This document shows, one piece after another, positions 51,688-59,408 of a stretch of DNA of 64,000 nt. Within the stretch, counting starts at the first letter, position 1. The number at the start of each line of letters is the position of its first letter. Source of the stretch: Ruminimicrobiellum sp045223915 (lineage in GTDB: Bacteria > Elusimicrobiota > Endomicrobiia > Endomicrobiales > Endomicrobiaceae). Below the pieces are notes generated by a model. The model did no database searches and was not told the DNA's origin. It saw only the letters and a list, made by a program, of their open reading frames with translations. The stretch is taken from positions 1-64,000 of the forward strand of contig JBGUZU010000018.1 of assembly GCA_045223915.1 (NCBI GenBank), written 5' to 3'. Made by a program: the position numbers and the translations under genes.

Positions 51688-52727
51688 AAAAAATTTTTAT
51701 ATCAATATCACTTATTTTATTTTTATTCGTATCTCAAGCGTATAGCCAATCAAAAAATATTTTTTTCTTGTTTCCTTTTTATGCTCCGGAAACAAGTTTA
51801 GGTTTGGTTTTTACCGATATATTACATTTTAAATCCGATAATCAAAAACATTTTTCGGCACTAAATTTATTTGCAATGTACACATTAAAAAATCAGTGTA
51901 CTTTTGGAGTTGCTCCCGCAATTTATTTTGATAATCAAAATTATTTGTTGGAAGGTAAACTTATTTATACAAACTTTTTAAGAAAGTTTTATGGTGTAGG
52001 AAACGATACTTCAAAAGATGATGAAGAAGAATTTGTTAACAGAGCTCATGGTTTCGGAATAGGATTTTCAAGAAAAATAATAGAACATTTAATGTTTGGG
52101 ATACAATACGATTTATCAGATATGACTATACAAGATACAGATGCCGACGGGCAACTTCAATATTGCAAAACAAACGGGGTTATTTCCGGATTCGGATTTA
52201 AAGCAAAATTTGATACAAGAGACAGTAATATATATCCGACAAAAGGAGTTTTTATAAGAGCCGATTATCTTCTTTACAACAACAGGTTTGGCAGCAAATA
52301 TAATTATTCAAAAACAGAGTTTGATTTTAGAAATTATTTTTATATTTATAATAAAAAACTGTTATTCTCTTATCAGTTTTATAGTGAATTTATAAATGGA
52401 AATGCCCCTATACAAATTTTACCTGCACTTGGAGGTTCAAATTTGTTAAGAGGTTTTTATGCCAACAGATTTTCCGATAATATTTTATTAGTTCTTCAAC
52501 CGGAACTTAAAATAAAAATAACCAATAGTATTTGGTTGGCATTATTTACCGGTGTAGGTAATGTTTATAATACTTTGGAAGATGTAGATTTAAATAAGAT
52601 AAATACGGCTACCGGTTTTGGTGTTAGAATAAAAATAAAAGATAATCCCAGAATGAATTTCAGGATAGATTTTGCTTATTCAAATGAGTCTCAGGGAACA
52701 TATTTCACTTTGATGGAAGCATTTTAG
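51684..52727 (+). CDS. Omp85/BamA-type surface-antigen barrel without POTRA domains
   Basis: 347 residues. Signal peptide MKKIFISISLILFLFVSQAYS, then directly strands of a C-terminal Omp85-type barrel: GVAPAIYFDNQNYLLEG, YGVGNDTSKDDEEEF, KFDTRDSNIYPTKGVFIRADY and the diagnostic LRGF motif in LGGSNLLRGFYANRF. The last strand, ending TYFTLMEAF, closes with Phe as the Bam signal. There is no room for POTRA domains, so it belongs with the short barrels of the bacterial surface antigen family rather than BamA. Role unknown. It is coupled to the CDF gene (ATGA). Confidence 0.82.
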   Translation: MKKIFISISLILFLFVSQAYSQSKNIFFLFPFYAPETSLGLVFTDILHFKSDNQKHFSALNLFAMYTLKNQCTFGVAPAIYFDNQNYLLEGKLIYTNFLRKFYGVGNDTSKDDEEEFVNRAHGFGIGFSRKIIEHLMFGIQYDLSDMTIQDTDADGQLQYCKTNGVISGFGFKAKFDTRDSNIYPTKGVFIRADYLLYNNRFGSKYNYSKTEFDFRNYFYIYNKKLLFSYQFYSEFINGNAPIQILPALGGSNLLRGFYANRFSDNILLVLQPELKIKITNSIWLALFTGVGNVYNTLEDVDLNKINTATGFGVRIKIKDNPRMNFRIDFAYSNESQGTYFTLMEAF

Positions 52728-52755
52728 AAGATTAGAAGGTTTTAGGGAGTCATAA

Positions 52756-53214
52756 ATGTTAGTGTCATCAATAAAGAATTATAAGAATATTTTAAAATTT
52801 TTTCCGCAATTGGATATCGTTTTTAATTATATGTTGAAAAATATCAATAATAAAACTATGGATGGTAAATATAATATAACAAAAAGTATTTATGCAGTTG
52901 TTCAAACATGTGATCCTAAACCTAAAAAAGAACAATTGTTGGAGAAGCATAAAAAATATATAGATTTACAATATGTTATTTCCGGTAAAGAAAAGATAGG
53001 TTGGAAATTCTTTGATAAGACTTTTAAAACGTTAAAAAGATATAACATCAAAAAAGATATAGCTTTTTATTCAAATATTCCGGATACATATATAAACTTA
53101 AAGAAAGGGGATTTTGTGATATTTTTTCCGGAAGATACACATGCTCCTTTATGTTGTTTGAGTACTGTTAGAAAGTGTATAGTTAAAATTCCGGTAAAAT
53201 ATTTGAATAAATAA
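52756..53214 (+). CDS. YhcH/YjgK/YiaL family protein
   Basis: 152 residues. Cupin-like beta fold with the family segments KYIDLQYVISGKEKIGW (about residue 74) and KKGDFVIFFPEDTHAPLC (about residue 118), plus a C-terminal KIPVKYL. The family is linked to sialic acid and other sugar metabolism (YhcH) and to EbgC, but the reaction differs among members. No sugar genes are close here. Preceded by GGGAG. Only 28 bases follow the barrel gene, and these contain short purine repeats (AGAAGATTAGAAGG). Confidence 0.87.
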   Translation: MLVSSIKNYKNILKFFPQLDIVFNYMLKNINNKTMDGKYNITKSIYAVVQTCDPKPKKEQLLEKHKKYIDLQYVISGKEKIGWKFFDKTFKTLKRYNIKKDIAFYSNIPDTYINLKKGDFVIFFPEDTHAPLCCLSTVRKCIVKIPVKYLNK

Positions 53215-53222
53215 AATACAAT

Positions 53223-53248
53223 ATAATGTATATTATACAATACATTAT
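53223..53248. repeat. AT-rich inverted repeat upstream of the second RCC1-like gene
   Basis: ATAATGTAT (53223-53231) and ATACATTAT (53240-53248) with an eight-base loop. The whole gap 53215-53300 shows a roughly 7-bp cadence of TAAT/TATA words. It may be an operator or more of the heptamer repeat class. Confidence 0.4.
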
Positions 53249-53329
53249 AATCTATAATGAGTTATATATAATACATAATATGATGCGTTAGTACAAATAA
53301 AATATTTTGATTTTATATTAGGAAGACAT

Positions 53330-55045
53330 ATGAAAAGACTAAATTTTATAATTATAATAATGTTGTTTGGTAGTTTGATATGCTTGGAAAAAGATATTTT
53401 TGCCGGAAGTAATAAACAGGAAATATTAAAATTAAAAGAACAACTTTCGCAAGAAAAAGATGTTATAACAAAGATAGATTTGGAAACTCAAATAGAAATA
53501 AAAAACTTGGAAGATTTAGTTCAAGAAAAAACAAAATCTTTTAATCAGTATAATAATGATATGCCAATACAACAGGCAATATCGGAATCTTTAAAAATAA
53601 AACAAGATGTAATATTTTTTGTTGATGAACTTGAAAAGTTACTAAATAAAAATAATCACCAAATAATGTCTTTTTATAATGAACAAAACAAAATGTCCCA
53701 TAATAGTATTAAAAAGACACAGTGGGAAACTGAAGAAGAATATAATGTTAGGGTAAAAAGAAATAAAGAAATTTTGGAAGAAAACAAAAAAAGAGATTTG
53801 TTTATAAATGAAGATGTAATTTTACAAATGATGGTAAAATTTACAGATCCGTTTATGGATATGTTAAGATATTTTAACACTGAAAAATTTTCTGATAATA
53901 ACGAATCTAAAGCAAGACTTGTATCAATAGAAGAATTCAATGTAAGTGATTTTCTTTTAAATGTAGAATGTAACCAAAAAAAATATTTGGTAGAGTTTGA
54001 TTTTGCCGGTATAGGAAAGGAAAATGCCGAGTTGATGTATCAAACGCAATATCAGTTTGATGTAGAACCGCTGTTTTCCGTAAATGGTGATTTAAATAAA
54101 GAATTAACGGCATTCAAAATTAAACATAAAGGAATGAAAATTGAAAAAATTATAGATGTTCCGGGTATATCCGGAATAAAAAATATAAACAAACTTTCCA
54201 AGTATAGATGTATATATAAGTTAATTAATACAAAATATAATTTGATATCTGCCGGAGGTTATCATTCCGTAGGTTTAAAAGAGGACGGAACTGTTCTTGC
54301 TGTCGGTAATAATGATAACGGACAGTGCAATGTCGAACATTGGAAAGATATAAAAGCTATATCTGCGGGTAATTGTCATACCGTAGGACTAAAAAATGAC
54401 GGAAAGCTTGTTGCTTGCGGCAATAATTATTACGGACAGTGTAATGTTATAAAATGGGAAAACATAGTTGCAATTTCAGCAGGTAAAGATCATACAGTCG
54501 GTTTAAAAGAAGACGGAACTGTTGTTGCTGCCGGTAATAATGTTTTTGGACAATGTGATGTAGGTAAATGGAAAGATATTGTTGCAATATCTGCAGGAGG
54601 AAATCATACTGTAGGCTTAAAAAAGGACGGAACGGTCGTTGCTACCGGTTATAATAAAAACAGACAATGTAATGTCAGAGATTGGAAAGGAATTTCGGAA
54701 ATATCCGCAGGAGAATATCATACTTTAGGTTTAATGAAGAACAAAACTGTTGTTGCTGTCGGTAATAATGATAATTGGCAATGTAATATAGCAAGAAGAG
54801 AAAATATAATTGCTATTTCTGCTGCCGAAGATCATAGTGTAGGTTTAAGAGAAGACGGCACAGTTGTTGCCACCGGAAGTAATGATTACGGACAATGTGA
54901 TGTTAATTGGTGGACTGATGTAGTAGAAATTGCAGCAGGGCTGAATTTTACTATTGGTCTAAGAAAAGACGGAAAACTTTTTGCTTGCGGTAATAATTAT
55001 TATTATCAATGTGATATTGAAGATTGGGAACTGAAAAAAGAATAA
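53330..55045 (+). CDS. Exported RCC1-like seven-repeat protein with helical N-terminal half
   Basis: 571 residues. Signal peptide (FIIIIMLFGSLICLEKDIFAG). Residues ~27-300 are helical and charged (KLKEQLSQEKDVITKIDLETQIEIKNLEDLV, TQWETEEEYNVRVKRNKEIL) followed by a small unrecognised domain. Residues ~303-571 hold seven RCC1-type repeats with the pattern ISAGKDHTVGL, KEDGTVVAAGNN, GQCDVGKWKD, predicting a seven-bladed propeller. They closely resemble the repeats of the B12-locus protein at 35065. There is no C-terminal membrane helix. SD TTAGGAAG. It stands alone ahead of a terminator. Ligand unknown. Confidence 0.8.
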   Translation: MKRLNFIIIIMLFGSLICLEKDIFAGSNKQEILKLKEQLSQEKDVITKIDLETQIEIKNLEDLVQEKTKSFNQYNNDMPIQQAISESLKIKQDVIFFVDELEKLLNKNNHQIMSFYNEQNKMSHNSIKKTQWETEEEYNVRVKRNKEILEENKKRDLFINEDVILQMMVKFTDPFMDMLRYFNTEKFSDNNESKARLVSIEEFNVSDFLLNVECNQKKYLVEFDFAGIGKENAELMYQTQYQFDVEPLFSVNGDLNKELTAFKIKHKGMKIEKIIDVPGISGIKNINKLSKYRCIYKLINTKYNLISAGGYHSVGLKEDGTVLAVGNNDNGQCNVEHWKDIKAISAGNCHTVGLKNDGKLVACGNNYYGQCNVIKWENIVAISAGKDHTVGLKEDGTVVAAGNNVFGQCDVGKWKDIVAISAGGNHTVGLKKDGTVVATGYNKNRQCNVRDWKGISEISAGEYHTLGLMKNKTVVAVGNNDNWQCNIARRENIIAISAAEDHSVGLREDGTVVATGSNDYGQCDVNWWTDVVEIAAGLNFTIGLRKDGKLFACGNNYYYQCDIEDWELKKE

Positions 55046-55067
55046 AATTTTATATACATAAAAAAAA

Positions 55068-55100
55068 CAGGAAGAAAAATTTTCTCTTCCTGCTTTTTTT
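55068..55100. terminator. Bidirectional terminator between the RCC1-like gene and nfnB
   Basis: CAGGAAGA (55068-55075) pairs with TCTTCCTG (55085-55092), flanked by A run on the left and T run on the right, serving two convergent genes. Confidence 0.78.
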
Positions 55101-55118
55101 ATTGTCAATTTAAATAAA

Positions 55119-56495
55119 CTATTTTGTTAAATAAGCGTGAATATTTTTTGCAGCCTGTTTACCCATTCCCATAGCTTGAATAACTGTGCTGCCGCCTGCT
55201 ATATCACCGCCTGCAAATATTCCTTCTCTTGTTGTCATGAATTTGTCATCAACTATAAGATGACCTTTTTTATCTGTTTGTAATCCTTTTGTTAATGAAG
55301 GTAATATCGGGTTAGGATTTAATCCTAATGCAAGTATAACCAAATCTGTTTCTATTACAAAATTAGAACCTTCAATTTCTACAGGTTTTTTTCTTCCGGA
55401 AGCATCAGGTTCGGTTAATTGCATTTTTACACATTCCACTGCTTTCACAAAACCTTTATCATCGGAAATGAATTTTTTAGGAGCTGTTAATTCTATAAAT
55501 TCAATGCCTTCTTCCAAAGCATGTTTTCTTTCTTCAAGTCTTGCAGGCATTTCGTTCTGTGTTCTTCTGTACAACAATTTTACGGATTGGGCTCCGATTC
55601 TTTTTGCTGTTCTTACAGAATCCATTGCCGTATTTCCGCCGCCGATAACAACAACATTTTTTCCTTTGTGTACCGGAGTATCATATTCGGGGAATTGAAA
55701 TGCGTTCATTAAATTTATTCTGACCAAAAATTCGTTGGCGGAATAAATATTGTTAAGATTTTCGCCTTCAACTCCCGGGAATGTCGGCAGTCCCGCACCG
55801 GTTCCTACAAATATTGCTTTAAAACCTTCGTTAAGCAAATCTTCTACCGTTTTAGTTCTGCCTATTAAATAATTAAATACAAATTTTATTCCGAGTTTCT
55901 TTAATGAATCTACTTCTCTATCTAAAACCGCTACCGGTAATCTGAATTCCGGAATGCCGTATCTTAAAACACCGCCGCTGTCGTGTAACGATTCAAATAT
56001 GGTAACATCGTAACCTAACTTTGCCAAATCTCCTGCACAAGTAAGACCTGCAGGGCCGGAACCGATAACAGCAACTTTTATACCGTTAGGTTTTATATCA
56101 AAATTTTCTTCTTTAATATTTTTTGCTGCCCAATCTGCAGCATATCTTTCAAGATTACCTATTGCGATAGGTTCTTGTTTTATTCCCAATATACATTTGC
56201 TTTCGCATTGCTTTTCCTGAGGACAAACTCTGCCGCAAACGGCAGGTAAATTACTTTTTGTTTTAATAACTTTTATTGCACCGGCAGGATTATTATTTGC
56301 TAATTCGTGTACAAATTCGGGAATATTAACTTCAACAGGGCAACCTGTTACACACATAGGATTTTTGCAATGCAAACATCTTTTTGCTTCTGTTAATGCT
56401 TGTTCGTCGCTGTATCCTAAATTTACTTCTTCAAAATCTTTATTTCTTACGTTTGGGTCTCTTTCGACCATCTTTATTCTTTGTGGCATTTGCAC
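55119..56495 (-). CDS. nfnB: NADPH-dependent oxidoreductase, NfnB/GltD-like large subunit
   Basis: 458 residues. The N-terminal Cys-rich domain binds 4Fe-4S clusters (CLHCKNPMCVTGCPVEVNIPEF, then VCGRVCPQEKQCESKC). FAD-binding VAVIGSGPAGLTCAGDLAKLGYDVTIFE lies near residue 137, NADPH-binding VVVIGGGNTAMDSVRTAKR near residue 281, and the end AGGDIAGGSTVIQAMGMGKQAA closes the FAD domain. Paired with the next gene it matches NfnAB, which bifurcates electrons between NADPH, NAD and ferredoxin, as in anaerobic fermenters. Glutamate synthase small subunit is the alternative, but no large subunit is adjacent. The start overlaps the partner's end by 22 bases. Confidence 0.9.
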   Translation of the reverse strand: MQMPQRIKMVERDPNVRNKDFEEVNLGYSDEQALTEAKRCLHCKNPMCVTGCPVEVNIPEFVHELANNNPAGAIKVIKTKSNLPAVCGRVCPQEKQCESKCILGIKQEPIAIGNLERYAADWAAKNIKEENFDIKPNGIKVAVIGSGPAGLTCAGDLAKLGYDVTIFESLHDSGGVLRYGIPEFRLPVAVLDREVDSLKKLGIKFVFNYLIGRTKTVEDLLNEGFKAIFVGTGAGLPTFPGVEGENLNNIYSANEFLVRINLMNAFQFPEYDTPVHKGKNVVVIGGGNTAMDSVRTAKRIGAQSVKLLYRRTQNEMPARLEERKHALEEGIEFIELTAPKKFISDDKGFVKAVECVKMQLTEPDASGRKKPVEIEGSNFVIETDLVILALGLNPNPILPSLTKGLQTDKKGHLIVDDKFMTTREGIFAGGDIAGGSTVIQAMGMGKQAAKNIHAYLTK

Positions 56496-57325
56496 TCCAT
56501 GTTAAGAATTTCTTTATATTTTTCTAAAGCTGCTTTTTCATTTTCTTTAAATGCTCTTAAACGGCTTGTAAGTTCATCCCAATCTACTAAATGTCCGTCG
56601 AATTCAGGTCCGTCAACACATGCAAATCTTATTTTTTTGTCTACACTTACTCTGCATGCACCGCACATTCCCGTTCCGTCCACCATTATAGGATTTAACG
56701 ATACAAGAGTTTTTAAATTATATTCTCTTGTCATATTGGATACCGCTTTCATCATAGGAACAGGTCCTATGGCATAAACGATATTAACTTTTTCTCTTTT
56801 TATTACATCCGCCAAAACGTTGGTAACAAAACCTTTTATTCCGTAAGAACCGTCGTCGGTTGCAGTTAAAAGTTCCGTTGAGTTTGCTTTAAGTTCATCT
56901 TGCAATAACAACAAATCTTTGTTTCTTGCACCAACTATTGTAATAACTTTGTTTCCTGCTTTTAATAAATCACTTATAACAGGTAAAAGTTCTGCAGTTC
57001 CTACTCCGCCTGCCATTGCAACAACCGTTCCGAAATTTTCGATTTCGGTAGGTTTTCCCAAAGGACCGACGATATCTCTTATAAAGTCACCTTCTTTTAA
57101 GTTACCGAGTTCCGTGGTAGATTTACCTACTGTTTGAAATATTATTTTTATAGTTCCTTTTTCCAAGTCTTTACCTGCAACGGTTAAAGGAAATCTTTCA
57201 CCTTTCTCGTGCAATCTTAAAACTATAAATTGTCCCGGCTTAATATTTTTTGCAATATCCGGAGCTTCAATTTCAAAGCTTTTAATTACTGACGATAAAA
57301 CTTCTTTTTTTATAATTTTAAACAT
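56474..57325 (-). CDS. nfnA: Ferredoxin-NADP reductase-like subunit, NfnA
   Basis: 283 residues from ATG 57325 (MFKIIKKEVLSSVIKSFEIEAP); the longer frame upstream to 57463 runs through repeat DNA and is rejected. FAD-binding PGQFIVLRLHEKGERFPLTVAG lies near residue 34, NAD-binding VVAMAGGVGTAELLPVI near residue 103, and a 2Fe-2S site with cysteines in MCGACRV ... RFACVDGPEFDGH near residue 225. It is the small subunit of the NfnAB/SudAB enzyme. It is first in the two-gene operon with nfnB. Confidence 0.9.
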   Translation of the reverse strand: MFKIIKKEVLSSVIKSFEIEAPDIAKNIKPGQFIVLRLHEKGERFPLTVAGKDLEKGTIKIIFQTVGKSTTELGNLKEGDFIRDIVGPLGKPTEIENFGTVVAMAGGVGTAELLPVISDLLKAGNKVITIVGARNKDLLLLQDELKANSTELLTATDDGSYGIKGFVTNVLADVIKREKVNIVYAIGPVPMMKAVSNMTREYNLKTLVSLNPIMVDGTGMCGACRVSVDKKIRFACVDGPEFDGHLVDWDELTSRLRAFKENEKAALEKYKEILNMECKCHKE

Positions 57326-57400
57326 ATCTTTCTCACTATTATAAATTTCAAAAATTATATATATTTTATAAAAAATATTCAATTGAAAATTGCTGAAAAT

Positions 57401-57495
57401 ATTTTTTTTGGAATCTTGTAGTTGCAGTTTGCTGTTTTTCCATACATCCATACCTCTATACATCCAATCTTCAAAAATCGCAAGGCGATTTTTTA
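57401..57495. repeat. Heptamer repeats and palindrome at the SGNH gene stop
   Basis: 7-bp units TAGTTGC/AGTTTGC (about 57418-57436) and CATCCAT/ACCTCTA/TACATCC (about 57443-57466) lead to a perfect 9-bp inverted repeat, 57473-57481 with 57485-57493, loop AAG. It touches the stop codon (57493-57495) of the minus-strand esterase gene. Confidence 0.6.
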
Positions 57496-58074
57496 AAGCA
57501 AATGTTTTATGTTTTTGTAAATTTTATCGGCCACTAATTTATAACCGTTTGAATTAGGATGAACCTCATCGGAAAACAAATTTCTGTTATCCCAAAATTC
57601 GTTCAGTATTCCATTTATAAATAAAACATCTTTTTCTTTAGCTAAAGTCTTTAGCATGTTATGTAATTGGTTTAGTTGCCTATCTTCTATGGATACAAGA
57701 ACAACAATATTATTGTTCTGTTTTAATTTATCAACAATTGTTTCAATATTTTTTTTGGTTTCGGAAATTGGAATTTGTTGAAAAAAATCGTTAGCTCCGA
57801 ATTCTACTATTATAAGAGAATTTTTGAATTGTAATATGTCATCTATCCTGTCTAATCCGTTTTTTGATGTGTTTCCGTTAACACCTTTATTTATTACCGG
57901 AAGATTTGTGAACTGTTGCAAAAAATACGGATATGTTTGTTCTCCCGTTGCACCGAATCCTTGAGTTAAACTGTCACCGAAACAAACAATAGAATTGATT
58001 TTAATTAGATTATTATTTGAACAAGATATTAGCATATATATAAGGAATAAAAATAAATAAAATTTTTTTAACAT
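57493..58074 (-). CDS. SGNH/GDSL esterase lipoprotein (TesA-like)
   Basis: 193 residues. Lipoprotein signal MLKKFYLFLFLIYMLISC with Cys 18. SGNH blocks: block I CFGDSLTQGFG (nucleophile Ser), block III EFGANDFFQ and block V SDEVHPNSNGYKL with the catalytic Asp-His. Members hydrolyse esters or thioesters of lipids, as TesA does. An envelope-bound lysophospholipase or esterase role is inferred. The gene starts immediately after the stop of the amidohydrolase (TAA followed at once by ATG), so both share an mRNA. Confidence 0.9.
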   Translation of the reverse strand: MLKKFYLFLFLIYMLISCSNNNLIKINSIVCFGDSLTQGFGATGEQTYPYFLQQFTNLPVINKGVNGNTSKNGLDRIDDILQFKNSLIIVEFGANDFFQQIPISETKKNIETIVDKLKQNNNIVVLVSIEDRQLNQLHNMLKTLAKEKDVLFINGILNEFWDNRNLFSDEVHPNSNGYKLVADKIYKNIKHLL

Positions 58075-58866
58075 TTATTTCAAGTTTAAAAGTTTTTCAG
58101 CGTTTAAATGAAATATTTTTTCTTTAAACTCATCATCTATGTTTAAATTTTTAATTAACTCTATTTCTTTTTTATGATTACCTACGGGGAAATCCGTTCC
58201 GAATAAAATTTTATCTTTATTATGTTTGTTTAAAAATCTGTAAATCTGATCTTCTTTCATAAAAGATAAAGCCGAAGAAGTATCGATATAAAAATAATCA
58301 TCACCTATAATGGAATTTTCAACTTCATCCCATAATTTAAATCCGCCCATGTGAGCGGCAATGAATGTTATCTCGGGGAAATGTTTTTTTACATTTAACA
58401 TTTGCTTGGGACCTGCTTGAATTAAACCGGTAGATAATTCATATCCGCAATGAAACAGAAGGGGAATTTGCAATTTTTGAATTTTTTCATACATCGGAAA
58501 TACTCTTTCGTCGTCTATATAAAACATTTGGAATTCCGGTTGAATTTTTATTCCATGAGCATTATCTTTTATTCTGTCAAGCTCGTAAGACCATTTTTCA
58601 TAAAAAGGATGTATTGATGCAAACTTTATGAATCTTTCGGAATTTAAACCGAACAGCCAATTATTTATATGTTCAACTTGGTTAGGTCTGGAAGCAACAG
58701 ATGCTATTACACTTTTTGTAACACCGTTTTTGTCCATTGCTTCTAAAACATTTTTCTCGATTGGGATTGCATTCATTGGCATTTTAAAAGATTGTTCCAA
58801 ATATTCTTTAGCTTTTTCTGCAACTTTTTCCGGCCACATATGAGTATGAAAATCTATTATATCCAT
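58075..58866 (-). CDS. Amidohydrolase family metal-dependent hydrolase (COG2159-like)
   Basis: 263 residues from ATG 58866 (MDIIDFHTHMWPEK); the open frame further upstream to 58998 runs through the promoter. It has the metal-binding HTH (residues 7-9), LLFHCG near residue 143, FIAAHMGG near residue 175 and FGTDFP near residue 227, the standard TIM-barrel set of the amidohydrolase_2 group. Such enzymes decarboxylate or hydrolyse small ring compounds or amides; the substrate cannot be told. The -10 box lies ten bases before the ATG, so the mRNA has almost no leader. Confidence 0.87.
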   Translation of the reverse strand: MDIIDFHTHMWPEKVAEKAKEYLEQSFKMPMNAIPIEKNVLEAMDKNGVTKSVIASVASRPNQVEHINNWLFGLNSERFIKFASIHPFYEKWSYELDRIKDNAHGIKIQPEFQMFYIDDERVFPMYEKIQKLQIPLLFHCGYELSTGLIQAGPKQMLNVKKHFPEITFIAAHMGGFKLWDEVENSIIGDDYFYIDTSSALSFMKEDQIYRFLNKHNKDKILFGTDFPVGNHKKEIELIKNLNIDDEFKEKIFHLNAEKLLNLK

Positions 58867-58876
58867 GATGAACAAG

Positions 58877-58905
58877 ATTATACTACTAAATAAAAAAAAT
58901 GTAAA
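58877..58905 (-). promoter_or_regulatory. Promoter of the amidohydrolase gene
   Basis: On the minus strand TTTACA (58900-58905), 17-base spacer, perfect TATAAT (58877-58882), ten bases before the ATG (58864-58866). No Shine-Dalgarno. Confidence 0.75.
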
Positions 58906-58910
58906 ACTAC

Positions 58911-59110
58911 TTGACTTATAAAAAATAATAATGTTTAATAACAAATAGTAAAATAAAGCAACAAAATAATATAAAACATAATTTTTAATAATAAACAAAA
59001 TATTTTAGTAATAACAGAATTAATTTAATAATAAAATAAAAAATAAAATAATAAAAAATAACTATTGACAAAATAAAATAAATAAAATAAAATAATGCTT
59101 GTAATTAAAA
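58911..59110. other. Extreme A+T tract between divergent genes
   Basis: About 200 bases with very few G or C. The plus strand is dominated by A-rich words (AAAATAAAATAAATAAAATA at 59071-59090 is typical) in short A-tract repeats. It separates the amidohydrolase promoter from the HTH gene. It is likely curved or easily melted DNA; no DnaA boxes were noticed. Confidence 0.5.
59065..59093 (+). promoter_or_regulatory. Promoter of the excisionase-like HTH gene
   Basis: Perfect TTGACA (59065-59070), 17-base spacer, TAAAAT (59088-59093), about 42 bases before ATG 59135. Confidence 0.6.
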
Positions 59111-59134
59111 AATAAAAGTAGTGAGTGATAACAA

Positions 59135-59344
59135 ATGGAAAATAAAAACGATAAACAAGTTATGGATATTAAGGAGTTAGCAGAATATCTCGGTATCGGT
59201 AGATCTACGATATATAATTTAATAAAAAAGAAAAAGATTCCTGCATCGAAGATTGGCAAACAGTACAGATTTTCAAAAGAAGTTGTTGATAGTTGGTTAA
59301 AAGATAAAATTATAACTAAGAAAGAACCGACAGTAACAAAATAG
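59135..59344 (+). CDS. Small helix-turn-helix DNA-binding protein (excisionase/MerR-like)
   Basis: 69 residues, one winged HTH of the excisionase family: MDIKELAEYLGIGRSTIYNLIKKKKIPASKIGKQYRF followed by SKEVVDSWLKDK. The DNA-recognition helix is GRSTIYNLIKK, the wing KIGKQYRF. Such proteins are found as phage or integrative-element excisionases and as chromosomal regulators. No integrase or att site is in sight, so a house regulator is at least as likely. It is 64 bases upstream of the histone-like gene on the same strand. Confidence 0.85.
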   Translation: MENKNDKQVMDIKELAEYLGIGRSTIYNLIKKKKIPASKIGKQYRFSKEVVDSWLKDKIITKKEPTVTK

Positions 59345-59408
59345 TTTTTAACTTCTTGGTTTTAATAGTAATAGTTGAGTAGTCAAATTTAATTAGGAGG
59401 ATGGAAAA

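Noticed and set aside
57326..57463. N-terminal extension of NfnA
   Set aside because: It is encoded by heptamer-repeat DNA and does not resemble the family; ATG 57325 gives the normal start.
58867..58998. Hydrophobic N-terminal extension of the amidohydrolase
   Set aside because: It overlaps a near-consensus promoter and the A/T tract; the enzyme core starts at ATG 58866.
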